Origin: Gracilaria domingensis | Taxonomy: Eukaryota; Rhodophyta; Florideophyceae; Gracilariales; Gracilariaceae | NCBI GenBank assembly: GCA_022539475.1 | Contig: VCMS01000059.1 | Location: 1-64,000 of the forward strand | Direction of reading: 5' to 3' | Length of the DNA stretch: 64,000 nt | Shown: piece after piece, positions 29,851-41,103 of the stretch | How the letters are laid out: each line of letters starts with the position of its first letter | Position numbering within the stretch: the first letter of the stretch is position 1 | The notes under the pieces: generated by a model | Told to the model about the DNA's origin: nothing | The model's database searches: none | What the model saw: only the letters and a program-made list of their open reading frames with translations | Position numbers and translations under genes: made by a program

Positions 29851-31291
29851 TTTGCAAGACGCACAGTGAACAACTTCGGGAAGGAAAACTTTGACCGACG
29901 TTGCGGATGCGAGTGAGAAAGGACGCGGTCAGCAGCGACGCGGGCGGATAGAGGAATGGTTCAAGATTGGGGGCGTGATTGGGGAACGAAAGATCATAAC
30001 TGCTGCTGACGGAGTGTGGCACGAGATTCATCTGCAACCTGTAACGGCGCGTTTGCGCGTGGCACCAGCGCCGCTCGCGGCTGCGATTGGCTGGTCGAAG
30101 CACAGCCAATGAAAGCAGCTGGCCTCGCATGCTGCGATTGGACGATGCGCTCGCTACACGTAGTGATCATGTTTAGATTCCATCATAGTCATGTAAGCGC
30201 GTTTTCTTCAATCACAGATATTTTTGTGGAGCCTTCGGTCAATTTGACCAGGTCACGGGCCCTGGCTTGATGCGCCCTCGCAGCGACTCCCTTCACGTCG
30301 TTAAGTTCACGAGGCGGCGTTAGCCCAGAGCCCAGAGCGGTTGTCAGCCGGCCCAGGAGCGTTGTCGTCTGGCAGTGGGAAGGTAAATGCCCGTCGATGG
30401 TGGTAACGTCTTTCGTGTTGATGACTGCAAGTACGTGATGCAATCAGAAGGGGGAACGATTTCGCACTTTTGGCCCGCGTTTGTGCGAGAATTATCCGGA
30501 TTTGCTTACGCAGCTTGAGCATCGGCAATGGGGCGATGATTACTGGCAGGTTTTCATTGAGGAAAGACAGACGTGCGGGGGCACCAAACACCCTTACTGT
30601 TGTCTTGCTCAATATACTGGCACATGCTTTAATTGCGATGCGGCCTCGAGTACGACATGCTAATAACTGCTGCATCATGTAAGTCCGCTTCTGGTTCAGT
30701 GTGCTCATCACATGATGTGCGATGCTTGGAATCTTTCATGTCTGGCTTCAAGTGTTATCCTTACATGCACCGACGGGTAGCCCTCTACCGTGCACCGTCC
30801 AACGGTGCCGTGTGTAAGGAAATCTACTGTGCCTGTATCACTTAAATTCGTCAAAGCCGTCACGCATCGAATCTGCCCTTGAATTAAGATAACGGTGTGC
30901 TATTCTTCTGGTACTGCCAATCCGTTGCTCAACGTTTACAAGGGTAGATCACAGTATCATATCCTTTTACGAACTAAAATAGGTCAGAGCGACAAACAAA
31001 CTGTCTTTTCTTTTCTTTGTCAGTCCCTTCGCTAGATTCTTTGTAGTCCAAACCAATCGAAAGACACGCTATTTACCATCTCCTCAAATTCCATTCACAT
31101 CACAAAAGTATAATTGAATCTTCTTACGGTTGAAAGGGTGCCAGAGACGATTCTGTACTCTAATACGAGTAGAATTGCAATGAGTCATGTCTACCCTGTT
31201 CTTACAACTCTTTAAGTCACTCCTCCCATTCCATTCACCCGTTCAACTCCACCTGGTCCCTATCCCCTAAACCTCTTCTTACTCCAGCACT
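29851..31291. other. Spacer with clustered CCAAT boxes near the BAR promoter
   Basis: Three CCAAT elements lie at about 30085 (cgattggct), 30106 (gccaatg) and 30134 (cgattgga), 230-290 bp before the BAR start. 30,400-30,850 holds overlapping short frames on both strands without a recognisable domain. The remainder is AT-rich and is probably the upstream region of the secreted protein at 31292. Confidence 0.4.
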
Positions 31292-31798
31292 ATGTATCGC
31301 TCAAACGCTGTCTTCCTCGTAATCTCTGCATTGGTATGGTGTGCATCGTCGGTTCCTCCCATACCTGAATCAATTCGAAACAGTGCCCCTAGCGACCTTG
31401 ACGAGATTACTGTTATGCCCACTCCAACTCCGGAATCTCGAGCAACTGAATGCGTGGATGAAAGATATCTTAGAGCGAAAGGTTATGCCCCCCATACCTT
31501 TGTGCACAGACCAGCTAAACTAGCTCGCACTCTTTGCCCGCCTGGAACACTACCATGCGCGACACCACACCACAAAGTTCTGTTTGATGGAAGCAACCTG
31601 AGTTACGAAAAGCTTTGTGAACGGTTACAAACCTGTGAAGTTCAACACATTTTGGTCAATTCTGTATACTCCCATGTGTGGCAACCCGAAGAACATGAAA
31701 ATGGCGCTGTTCTTACTATGTATGACGTTAGATACCCTGAGATGGCGCAAAAAGCGCTACACTGGGTTCTTAGGAACAGTCGACGAGTTATAGCATAA
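31292..31798 (+). CDS. Secreted cysteine-containing protein, unknown family
   Basis: 168 residues beginning with a clear signal peptide (SNAVFLVISALVWCASS, cleavage expected near Ser20/Val21). The mature part starts with a Pro/Ser/Thr linker and then a compact domain with six Cys residues (ATECVDE, ARTLCPPGTLPC, EKLCERLQTCEV), no membrane segment and no family that I recognise. The length, signal peptide and even Cys count suggest an extracellular or cell-wall protein. It lies 1.5 kb before another secreted gene on the same strand, so they may be co-localised relatives in role, though not in sequence. A 10-bp perfect hairpin (31902-31929) follows 100 bp after the stop. Confidence 0.7.
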   Translation: MYRSNAVFLVISALVWCASSVPPIPESIRNSAPSDLDEITVMPTPTPESRATECVDERYLRAKGYAPHTFVHRPAKLARTLCPPGTLPCATPHHKVLFDGSNLSYEKLCERLQTCEVQHILVNSVYSHVWQPEEHENGAVLTMYDVRYPEMAQKALHWVLRNSRRVIA

Positions 31799-33294
31799 AC
31801 ATTGGAAATCATTACCCTTTCAGGTCGCAAGTGCCAGGGGGTGAACAGACTTCGCTCGATATGAAACTGTGCTCATCAAAACAACGAGGAAGCTAAGAAA
31901 AGTCTGCGTTCGAAACCTTGAACGCAGACAACCTTAAGCGCCTAATATCTACATAGAATCTAGAAGACAGTGAAATCGATGTCCAAAGAATTTGTCAGTC
32001 ACAGTCACACAATATGACTTAACCCCTCCTCTCTTCATTTGTATTAACATCTCGGTACATGATAACTCTTCTCAGCGTTGAGGGATTCTAGATTCTATTG
32101 GAAAGAGTAGCAAGTGTGATATCCCTCGATTATAGCAAAGTGACTCGTCCACCGGTTACCATATCGCTTCCGTGAAATGCAATTCGGTTCCATTCCAATA
32201 TGTACACGCTTCTTCTAAACACTATGTTGATAACAAAAAGTTCTTATTCGCAGTGGTGTTGATGTGAACCTCACTTCTTCATGCCTGTTGATGAGTTTCA
32301 AATTGTTAGTAAAAACATAGTATGTTTTATAACTACCGTTGGTATTGTAGACGAGCTTTTCTGCCATATCCTGCTGTTAAGAAGAAAACTGGTGCTTCCC
32401 CTTCTTCTTCTTTATTTTGGACAGTAGTTTCTTATTCCTAAACTACAGTAGAGCCACAGAGGAGGTTCTCTCTCTTTAAAAAGGCCAAGAAGTTCTGTGA
32501 GTTATGTCTTATCAGGTACTGCACGGATGATTTAGCTTCGTTTGGCTGTCCCGCCAGGAGGAATCGTCGAGACATGTTCGATAATGGGCATCGGTGCTTC
32601 CCTTTCGTTCTAATAGCAGTACAGCTCTTCGACTAATAGAAGTAACCATAAAGTATATACCATGGACGTGTTCCCACAAGGAATTATTCGTTTCTCTCTC
32701 CCCATTCTTTTGTAAAACAAGTTGCTCAAGGGTTTCGTTCACATCAGGTTGTCTCGAAGTCTATGCTATTTAAAATAAGAAGAAGAAAAATTGAAAAGGT
32801 TTTCGTATTGGGCTTGTTCAAGAGACGGACGGGCAACTTTTAACCTAGCAACGAAAAACCAAACTCTTGCTTCTACCGACTAAGCCTCTCATGTGCTCGA
32901 TTTTTTTGGTTGTTTGGTACGCTTAGCAGAGCTTTGGAAAGACGAAAGAGGCTCATTTCAAAGTGACTATACCTATTCAAAATGTTATATTGTTTCGCGA
33001 GCAAATATACGAAGACAATCCTAAACGGTTGTCATCGATGTCTTCTCAACATAGAACGACTTCATCTCGAAAGAAAGCATGTTTAGTGCTCATGCCAAGT
33101 AAATAGGCGTGTATCGGTTGCTTTACGCGACGACCTTTCTCTCGACAGAAGAACGGGCAGTTAAAGAGGTTGGTTTGCCCTTCTAGACAGGTATAAAGCT
33201 GGTCAGAACTTATTCATCTTCACATTCGATAGCAGCGTAGAGAGAGGCTGTTCCGCTTCCGTGCAAGGAAGAGAAAATCACATCTTTTATATCT
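31799..33294. other. Spacer between two secreted-protein genes
   Basis: No gene seen. Hairpin 31902-31911/31920-31929 (gtctgcgttc, perfect, 8-base loop) lies in the probable 3' UTR of the first gene. Confidence 0.5.
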
Positions 33295-34237
33295 ATGACA
33301 AAGATGGCTCGAACTTTACCCTTCATCTTCTTGGCTTGTTTCTTCTTCGCAACATGTTCTTATTCGGAGTCTATCCCATGTCGATATGACAGTGACCATT
33401 GTAAGTGACACTATCAATACCGTGAAAACGGTTCTTTTGTATCCGCATGAATTTTCTAACCACATCAAGACCACTTCTTCAGGCAGTTGTATTTTTGGCA
33501 GCCCAGTACAAGGTCGATGCTGGGACCGAACCGCTGGAACACCTAGTTCTGGTCCCTGTTCTGATCGCTATTGCCGAGCTGGATGGACTTGCTCATGCCT
33601 CGGGAGGTCTCATTTGTGCCCCTTAAAGAATATCACAACTACCGTCATAAGCCACTTGAGCGGTGGAACAGCCTATTGTCGAGATGTTACAGTTCAGGGT
33701 GCAGGTAACCCAGAAATTAGATTAGGTTCATTGAGGATAGGAATATCCCGAAGAGCACTGGAGCGAGGAGAGTGCAAAGAATTAAGTTGGTGGCAGAACG
33801 GTGTGCTCATGGGCGAGTACGGAGTTACTCCGAGAATTAATCGTTTCAACTTGGAAAGCGAACTGGAGAGAAGAGGAACTCACACGAATGTTGAGCTCCG
33901 TCGCGGGGATTTACTTGCTTTCAGATTCGCCGACGCAAGTTACCATTGCTTTACACATATGCTGAATGTGCAAGTGGATGGAGATTACAGAAGTCTTGGT
34001 CATAGTAGCATGTCTGTAAGATTTGCCAGGCAATATTCACGGGATTGGTATGACCCTCTATACACCCCGACGCTTTCAGAAGATGAAGATGCCGCTGCTC
34101 CCTCTGATTTCCTTCCTCTCAGGACAAACTTCTTTTCAAACGGGGGTTTAATTCTCTCTGGATGGGATTATTGGAGAGAACCAGATGGCACCCGCGATCA
34201 TATGAAGGGCAACTTTTATTACCGCGTTCAACTGTGA
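33295..34237 (+). CDS. Secreted protein with Cys-rich N-terminus, unknown family, two exons
   Basis: Exon 1 (33295-33400) encodes a signal peptide (ARTLPFIFLACFFFATCSY) and the first mature residues, exon 2 (33483-34237) the rest, about 286 residues in total. The mature N-terminus is Cys-rich (CRYDSDHCSC, GRCWDRTAG, PCSDRYCRAGWTCSCLG), resembling a small disulfide module. The C-terminal ~200 residues have alternating strands and many aromatic residues (ELSWWQNGVLMGEYG, ASYHCFTHMLNVQVDGDY, GLILSGWDYWREPDG), suggesting a beta-sandwich, possibly sugar-binding. I recognise no family. A second in-frame ATG at 33304 is also possible as start. Confidence 0.75.
33401..33482 (+). other. Intron of secreted-protein gene (82 bp)
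   Basis: Donor GTAAGT, a branch-like CTAAC (33456-33460) and acceptor TTCTTCAG at 33482. Phase 1. It joins a signal-peptide exon to a Cys-rich exon. Confidence 0.85.
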
Positions 34238-35303
34238 AGGCGAAAAAGTACTGACTTCTCTTTCCAACGTTCCTTTACTCCTCTTCTTGCGTTGATGGAA
34301 CTTCTGAAGGAAAAGGTCCTTCATCTCCTGGCTTTAGTTAGCCAAGAATCTGGTCCTCCTTCCTGAGACAGAGAAGAAAGAGTCTTAGGGTTTCTGGTGA
34401 AAGGGCGTTTCTTTCGACAGAAACGCTCAGCAGCAAGTGGGAATAAGACTACTGCGCCGGTATGAGAGAGCGAGAGACAGTATAGAGAATCCTAGCGTCT
34501 ACCAAATAAAGGATTTGTACGATACCCATCAGTCCCACTTCTTCTTTACTTTGGTCTGTTGCCCCACACTTGGTATAATTCTGCATTTCTGATCACATTT
34601 AAAATGACTACGGCATATCGTTTCGTTTCAAAAAGTGTGGTATCTGTCAAGAACTCCAAACTTCTTTCGCTATTGAACTAACTGTTATAAGTTGCGAAAA
34701 AGCACAGCGGCCGAAAACTATCTCCTTCTCTTGTAGAGAGGGCCCTTCGCAAAACACTTTTTCTGTTTCCAAGCTTGTAGAGGTAGATGACTGAACATAA
34801 AACAGAAGATGAAGAAACTCTTCAGAAGGGATGTAATGTGATGATATGGTTTGATTGATTCAAGTCATACCTTCCTACCTGAAGAGCGTTGAAGAAGAAA
34901 GTTCAGATACTGACTTTCCATCGATGCTTAGGAACGGTGACTGGATTCGCCTTGTGTCCGGCTGTTTTGATGAGGAGAACGCATGTCGCTCGTATGATAA
35001 TATCGTTCTCATCCCAATCACATGGGTAGGAACCGCGCATTCTGAAGTGAACCATTCTTTTCGTCGAGAACCATCGCAATACTCCCAAGGTGAGGACAGG
35101 ACAGATCTGTCGTGTCCTCCGTAGGCAAGTAAATCGTCGACTACAACGTTTGGGACTGAACACCAAGGTTGTTCACCAGACTTTGCGCAGTTTCCAAAAC
35201 GGGCACTTCGATTTTTTGTTTGGCGTCTGTACATCAGTGGATATAACCTTTCCATTACCACAAGGGTAGCAAATAATTTGATCTCCGAATTGGGACACAA
35301 ACA
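34238..35303. other. Spacer with two hairpins
   Basis: No gene seen. Hairpin 34405-34412/34419-34426 (gcgtttct) lies in the probable 3' UTR of the secreted gene. A 28-bp near-perfect palindrome (35092-35105/35106-35119, gaggacaggacaga, one mismatch, no loop) lies further on. Confidence 0.55.
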
Positions 35304-35531
35304 ATGCGTGGCATCTTGTCGCTGCGAGCCGCAAGGTTTCTTCGCGCACAACAACGTCACCTTCGCTCAGACCTGCTCCTCTTTTCGACGCCTCTGGCTG
35401 AAATTACTCGGATACGGTTACTGCAACCCGTTTCATGCGTCCCCGAAACGGTACGAGTCGAATCTTTGCTGCTCTCTAATTGCAATGAACTTTGGAGAGT
35501 GTTCCCATGGCCAAGCTACTCTGTGACATGA
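35304..35531 (+). CDS. Possible small organelle-targeted protein
   Basis: 75 residues from an ATG. The N-terminus is Arg-rich without acidic residues (MRGILSLRAARFLRAQQRH), as in mitochondrial leaders, and the C-terminal half (ESLLLSNCNELWRVFPWPSY) looks protein-like. No family recognised. It ends before the preferred start of the next gene (35708) but overlaps the longer alternative start (35507). Confidence 0.3.
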   Translation: MRGILSLRAARFLRAQQRHLRSDLLLFSTPLAEITRIRLLQPVSCVPETVRVESLLLSNCNELWRVFPWPSYSVT

Positions 35532-35707
35532 AATGTGTGCGAGTGAGCGCCATAGCCGTTAATAACCGCAACAAATGTCGCTTGCAAACGCAACATGTAT
35601 CATGCTTCCTGCCGTCTCTTCCTCTTCTGCCTTTTACTGGCAAAGCGATACGATTCTCATCAAGTATCTGCTCCTTTCAACGTATACATATCGTACGGTC
35701 GAGGAGG

Positions 35708-38623
35708 ATGACATCGACATTCGGTTCCAACCACACCGCGGTTCAAATTCAACCGCATTGCATAGCGCAGAATGTGGCTGATCTTCCACGCGACTCTCAT
35801 TCCAAATCAGTCGTACACAGATTTCCATGGCGACCTCTTGCTGAAACAATTATTCAAGTTGCCATCCTTACGCTTGCTGCTGTTGTTTCTATTCATGCAC
35901 GTCTCAAGATATTCGTTTACTTGTTTTGTGTGTTGGCCGTTCCTCAACTACTTTTTATCGTTACGCGCTTCCAAGCATTCATAAACGTCGTGTTTGGTCG
36001 AGACGCCCGTTTTCACAAGGGCTCCCCCAGTGACAAACTCTCTGAATCTGCATCGTTTGACGTTTCAGAACAGCCCCGTTTCGTGGGTAGCGTCGTCCGC
36101 AAAACTATCACAGAGGAATTAGGCTCACTCCGCGCAGAGCTTACGAATTTTGAAAAAGTTGCGATTGAGCGAGAGGAGTTCAGAAATCTCTCTATTGCTC
36201 AGGCTCTTTCATCGCTTAACGAATCTGTGCTCATACTGAAGGAAGACATGGAACGACGGGATCAAATGCACCCTTCTATTCCATATGAGACGCTTCAAGA
36301 ATTAGAGAGCTTGAAGACCCGTCTTAGCTTCTTCGAGCGAGAGAACGCAAGCATCAAGCAGCAACTAAAAGCATCTCAGCTTAACTACGAGGAAACGTTA
36401 CGAAGTGCTGCGAAAGCCCGAAAAGAGGCCGAGGATGCGTGTTTCCGTGAACTCTCCGCTCGTGAAGAACTTGCGGTCGCTCAAAGCCGCATCCTTCACA
36501 TGGATGAACTTAATGACCGTTTAGATCGTGCTGAGTCGAAGAGTATGCAACTTCAGGAAGAGTTGTTAACACGTGCTCGTGAACGAGAGGGGTTCAAGCT
36601 TTCTGCGGATGATGCAAACAGACGTGTTACTCGCATGGAGAATGTGGCCAACATGCTCCGTGAACAACTTCAAAAGCTAAGCGGAAACAGTTCTTCGGAT
36701 GCCCAAGATGCACCGGTCGATGAGGATGAGGAAGATTTGCAGAAACAGTTTTGGCAAAAGCGTTTGAGAAATCGCGGAAATCTTGGCCGGAACTCTGTTG
36801 TGTATCAAGAACTACTTCGTGGAAGCAGAGAATCTTTGTCGAAGGAATGGCCTTCGGATCCCCTTGGACGGGGTACCTCAGCAAAAAAAGAGAAGAACCA
36901 AGCTCTGGAAGGCCTACCAGCTGATGGGGGTTTTGCCAGCAAGAATCTCAAGATGTTGGAGTCCGCTACAAATCTTGCAAACGACAAAAAGATCTTGGGA
37001 ATGTCTGGGGCGCCGTCACAAGGTGCGTTTTCTTTCTCCCGGAGCGAGTTTGAGGAGGGAAACCGAAGGATAGCGACTGACAAATCTGGTGCACGGGAGG
37101 ACATTAACGTCAACGAGTTATTCCCGAAGGCTGAAGACTTGTCTGGCAAGCCTGCGTCCGAGACGCGGGACAACGTGACAGATCCACCTCAAGAGATAAG
37201 CAAGCAGTCTGATGTGAGTGGAAGCCAGGAGACTTTGGCCGAGACGTCCAATCCTGCACAGACGGAGAAAGCCGCTCCCGGGGACCAGAAACTTAAACTT
37301 ATGGGTCAGTCCTCACAACATGGGGAAAAGTCAGGAAGCTACATGCAATGGCTAGAAAAGGTGTCTCAGAATGTGTCGAAAGAACCAAGCCCAAGACAAC
37401 TTTCTGATCTCACATCAGAATCAAGGGCAGAGAAGAGAGCGTCGGCAGCTTATCGATTTCCTTTAACTGGTGAGTCGCAGCCTGACATGCCCCTTCAAAG
37501 TCAAAAAGGGAGTACCATCGGTGGTTCCAGGGCTAGCACACAAGGCAATGGTGAAATGGGAAAGCTGATATCAAATACCGGAAGCACCCAGGACTCAAAC
37601 CAGACGATTAAGCAGGCAGATGGGGCTCAGTCTTACGGTGAGGACACGTTCTGTGAAACATCAAAGAATGAAAACCGCGTCAGACAACCTCCGAAAAGAG
37701 ATGGAAATGGCCAAGCTTTGTCAACCTTGTCAGAGAGTTCAAAGGGAACGCGAGATGATTCCAATCCCTCTCCTTCCGGCACTAAGCCTTTTGCTAAGGA
37801 ACCCCCACTCGGAAACGAAAAGACTTTGCGCCCATTTGAAGAAGGGATGTCTGCAAGGGAAGAGAACAATCAGCAGAAGAGTAGTGTGCCTCAAGATGAC
37901 GTCTCACTGTCTTCAACTTATGGGCAGGTGGTGGAGGATTCAGGGCAAGCAGATGACAATTCTAGAGGATCAAATTCGATTACCCGAACCGTCTCGTCGA
38001 AGATAGCAGATGCACAGACGCTCATCGAGAAAGGTCGAAGTGATGGCATTTCAGTGTCACAAGCGTCATCTTTTCTCGAGCAGGCAAAGAGCATTTTGGA
38101 AGAATGTTTGAAGCTGAACACCCTCCGATCAGAGGTAGAAGCAACTTTAGGAGAATGTCTTGTTGCCTGGGCAAAGCTGGATCTAAAAGACCAGAAAGCG
38201 CGATGGCTAACTTGGAAAGCACTGGAGCACCTGTCACGAAGCGTGAAGGCGCAACCCAGCAACGAGAAAGCGTTATTCAACAGTGCTCTGTGCAATGCAC
38301 TGTTCGGTGCGTTAAGCACTCATGAACTTGCGGTTCGTCACCAATACGCTGCCGCCCAGCAATTTGACAAGTTGCTCAAACTCAACCCGAGTGCTCAAGT
38401 TGCGGCATACAACGGGGGTTTGGCGTATCTCTATCTTGCAAGGTCAAATATTGCGTATGATGGAGAAAACAAGAGCGTCATTGAAAAATACTTCGTACTT
38501 GCCATCGAACGCTTTGCCAAGGGAGTAATGTTGAATCCCCACGATCCTCGCAATGCCGCTTACCTGGAAACCGCACGGAACGAGATGAAGAACTTCATGG
38601 AAAGGGAGCAAGAAGCTACATGA
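35708..38623 (+). CDS. Large membrane-anchored coiled-coil and TPR protein
   Basis: 971 residues from the ATG at 35708; the frame is open further upstream and an ATG at 35507 would add 67 residues. Two adjacent hydrophobic segments (about residues 45-63 and 68-88) are followed by a long coiled coil (about 120-330, repeated Glu/Leu/Arg heptads), then ~430 residues of polar low complexity (Ser, Gln, Glu, Lys), then a TPR-like C-terminal domain with SVKAQPSNEKALFNSALC and AYLETARNEMKNF. The C-terminal part faintly resembles plastid/endosome HLB1-type TPR proteins of plants (YDGENK followed by a helical repeat). Likely an organelle or endomembrane scaffold; the exact role is unknown. Confidence 0.75.
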   Translation: MTSTFGSNHTAVQIQPHCIAQNVADLPRDSHSKSVVHRFPWRPLAETIIQVAILTLAAVVSIHARLKIFVYLFCVLAVPQLLFIVTRFQAFINVVFGRDARFHKGSPSDKLSESASFDVSEQPRFVGSVVRKTITEELGSLRAELTNFEKVAIEREEFRNLSIAQALSSLNESVLILKEDMERRDQMHPSIPYETLQELESLKTRLSFFERENASIKQQLKASQLNYEETLRSAAKARKEAEDACFRELSAREELAVAQSRILHMDELNDRLDRAESKSMQLQEELLTRAREREGFKLSADDANRRVTRMENVANMLREQLQKLSGNSSSDAQDAPVDEDEEDLQKQFWQKRLRNRGNLGRNSVVYQELLRGSRESLSKEWPSDPLGRGTSAKKEKNQALEGLPADGGFASKNLKMLESATNLANDKKILGMSGAPSQGAFSFSRSEFEEGNRRIATDKSGAREDINVNELFPKAEDLSGKPASETRDNVTDPPQEISKQSDVSGSQETLAETSNPAQTEKAAPGDQKLKLMGQSSQHGEKSGSYMQWLEKVSQNVSKEPSPRQLSDLTSESRAEKRASAAYRFPLTGESQPDMPLQSQKGSTIGGSRASTQGNGEMGKLISNTGSTQDSNQTIKQADGAQSYGEDTFCETSKNENRVRQPPKRDGNGQALSTLSESSKGTRDDSNPSPSGTKPFAKEPPLGNEKTLRPFEEGMSAREENNQQKSSVPQDDVSLSSTYGQVVEDSGQADDNSRGSNSITRTVSSKIADAQTLIEKGRSDGISVSQASSFLEQAKSILEECLKLNTLRSEVEATLGECLVAWAKLDLKDQKARWLTWKALEHLSRSVKAQPSNEKALFNSALCNALFGALSTHELAVRHQYAAAQQFDKLLKLNPSAQVAAYNGGLAYLYLARSNIAYDGENKSVIEKYFVLAIERFAKGVMLNPHDPRNAAYLETARNEMKNFMEREQEAT

Positions 38624-39879
38624 AGCTGGATGATAGAGGATCAGTGAACGAGATGCGACATGAAGAGTTGCCTGTTTTTCGTCCTATAGTCTGCGTCCAA
38701 AGTGTTCGGATTAGAAGTGACAAAGGTTCAAATCCTATCGGGCTCAAGAATCCTTTCTCGGCAGTTATCGCGCACCTCGAAGCACATATGAGCTACGCCT
38801 GAATCTTCTGTGTCCGTAGTGTTTGAAGGTTCAGTATTAACTTGCGTCAAAACTGAATCTGCTGCACGAGTCGGGGGAAATTCTTTTTGTGTCGTTTGCG
38901 CACAATCTATATCTGGAAGGGATTCGTGAAACGGCGCAACAAGTATTTCATCATTATCGTTAATAACTCCACTATTTTCTTCGAATGCTCTGTTCTCGAA
39001 AGCATCGAGGTACACTTGCATCTTGCGCCATGCGGGTGTGTGAAATCCGCACGATCAAGGTTGGTAGAATGGAAGAATATCGGGAGGGGAGAGAGACACA
39101 TTTGCTAAAAGGTGGGGTGGGAGATGAACCAATACATCAAATGGTATCCTTTTTAGATCTTGCTTGCGAGCGCAAGTTGCAACAAGGCAGCACACACGCA
39201 ATTTGCGTGACGCAAACCATTGAAGGGCGATTCCAAGAATGACGAATTGCAATCCAATTTCTACATGTTCGGATTTTGTTTCCACCGGTGCAGGCGCATA
39301 TTTTGGATGGGTTCAGCTGGCGACAGGCTGCCAAGATGAGATCAACGCATTTAGACTTGGCTTGTTCGAGCCTATAACTTCAGGCGATAATGCCCTTCAC
39401 GCTTAGCTTCATTGTAAGGACAGCTGCTGCGAATGCGAAATGAGCTGACTAGCTGTTCCTTTCCGCGAATTGTAGCTCACTTCTGCAGGGAAATTACTCT
39501 AGTAGCCACGAACGGTTTTCGAACCTCCCAATACGTGTTATAGCAGACTATGCTAAATTCCTATTCTCAACACACATCTCTGGGTCACAACAACGCCGTG
39601 CTTTTTCATCCCGGACCCGCAGCCTTGAAGTGGGGAATTGCGGTTTACCTGCTGGGCGGTTTTCACAATCGTCTTCATCGCGAATCACGAAAGCGGGCCA
39701 CAGAATTGCATCGTCCTGCCGAGTTTGTCATCTTCCTAATATTCGCCGTAGCCTGTCTGCTTGGAATTGCATCTGGTTCTAACAAGGAGGGCTGCATCCG
39801 TAATTCGCGTGCGTTAGATCGCTTAGAATTTTGTATCAAGAAGAACAGAGGGTGTACTAAGCAATCCGAGTTCACCAGT
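38624..39879. other. Spacer with a possible minus-strand small ORF
   Basis: A minus-strand frame at 39021-38728 begins with ATG and gives 97 acidic residues (MQVYLDAFENRAFEENSG...) that look protein-like, but I recognise no family and see no clear upstream exon. The rest shows nothing. The plus-strand frame is also open upstream of the metallophosphoesterase start, from 39550. Confidence 0.3.
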
Positions 39880-41025
39880 ATGAGGAGTCTGTCATTTGTG
39901 AGTTCATCGTGGACTTTCAGAAGTCTCTTTTCACGAAAGTGTCAATGGACTCCTATGCAAAGCGAAAAAGGAAAGAGGGGTTTCGGATTGCAGGCAAGAG
40001 CGAAAGTTTCTGGCAACCAGCAAGTAAGACAACCGATAAATTCGCCACGATCATTGCATTTAGTATGTATCGGTGATATTCATAGTCAGTGGTCCGAAGA
40101 AGACGAAATGGCATTACGAAACCTTAAACCAGATATTGCTCTTTTCGTTGGTGATTATGGAGATGAAGATACTCGTGTAACTCGCCGAATTGCAGATTTT
40201 GCTACCGCTGCTAGTTTTCCAGTAGCCACTGTTTTCGGAAATCATGATGCTTTCTTCACAGCATCTCATAGTGGTCGCCAACGCGCTCCGTACGACAGGA
40301 AGACAACGTGCAGAGTAACGGAGCAAATTGAAATGCTGAAAGACATTGACGTATCGTATAGAAGCGTTCGTTTCGACAATATGCCGTTTTCAGTATGCGG
40401 TGGGCGAGCGTTCTCAGCCGGCGGTCCGTACTGGAAGTATAAAGATTTCTTTCGGGAGTTCGTTGGCGTGCATAGTTTGAGCCACTCAACTAATAAAATG
40501 ATCCAGGCCGTGGCAAATTCAGAAAGCGAAGCTGTTACGTTTCTCAGCCACAATGGACCAATAGGGCTCGGTTCAAACCCCGAAGATCCTTGTGGGAAGG
40601 ATTGGGGGGATCCGACTGGAGGCGATTTTGGTGATGCTGATCTTCGGTTTGCCATCGATGAAGCAAGGAATGTAGGTAAGCGAGTACCCCTAGTCGTTTT
40701 TGGGCATATGCACAAAGCTCTTTCCAGAGGTCGTGGTTATCGAACAATGGTTAAAGCTGAAGCAGATGGAACTTCAGGTTTTGAGACGGTAATGTTGAAC
40801 ACGGCCGTGTTTCCTCGTCACAAGTATGATCCGCACTGGCAAACCAGTTTACACAACTTCCATATTGTCCAAATGGGGAAGACAGGGCAAGTCGATTTTG
40901 TCGACGAGGCGTGGGTGACACCAGGCGGGGAAATCCACGAAAGCACTCGAATCTTTAGTTCAAGGGCTCTATCTGATGCAACATGTACGGCTATGACTGG
41001 ACTACCTAGCGCATCTTTGAATTAG
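39880..41025 (+). CDS. Calcineurin-like metallophosphoesterase, cyanobacterial/plastid type
   Basis: I chose the ATG at 39880 (MRSLSFVSSSWTFRSLF), which gives 381 residues with a Ser/Arg-rich chloroplast-like transit peptide; the frame is open for 110 residues further upstream. All metal-binding motifs are present: GDIHSQW (about residue 65), FVGDYGD, FGNHDAFF (about 120), LSHNGP and FGHMHKAL (about 274). The arrangement, with GNHD followed by a long GGRAFSAGGPYWKY segment, matches the family shared by cyanobacteria and plants (TIGR04168-type). The substrate is unknown. Its 3' end lies 78 bp from the converging DUF1823 gene, another cyanobacteria-derived plastid protein. Confidence 0.85.
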   Translation: MRSLSFVSSSWTFRSLFSRKCQWTPMQSEKGKRGFGLQARAKVSGNQQVRQPINSPRSLHLVCIGDIHSQWSEEDEMALRNLKPDIALFVGDYGDEDTRVTRRIADFATAASFPVATVFGNHDAFFTASHSGRQRAPYDRKTTCRVTEQIEMLKDIDVSYRSVRFDNMPFSVCGGRAFSAGGPYWKYKDFFREFVGVHSLSHSTNKMIQAVANSESEAVTFLSHNGPIGLGSNPEDPCGKDWGDPTGGDFGDADLRFAIDEARNVGKRVPLVVFGHMHKALSRGRGYRTMVKAEADGTSGFETVMLNTAVFPRHKYDPHWQTSLHNFHIVQMGKTGQVDFVDEAWVTPGGEIHESTRIFSSRALSDATCTAMTGLPSASLN

Positions 41026-41103
41026 TTTTGTGGTGGATCTGATAGAAGTTTCCAGCAATAGCTAGCAAGATGAGCATTCTGCACCACCGTGGTCTAAAAG
41101 ATC

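Noticed and set aside
30307-30711. Overlapping frames on both strands near 30.5 kb
   Set aside because: Each has protein-like patches but none has a start, domain or splice signals that I can support.
38726-38745. ggttcaaatcc, which looks like a tRNA T-arm/B box
   Set aside because: The T-stem pairs poorly, no A box is at the right distance, and no acceptor strand matches upstream or downstream (also tested as a permuted tRNA).
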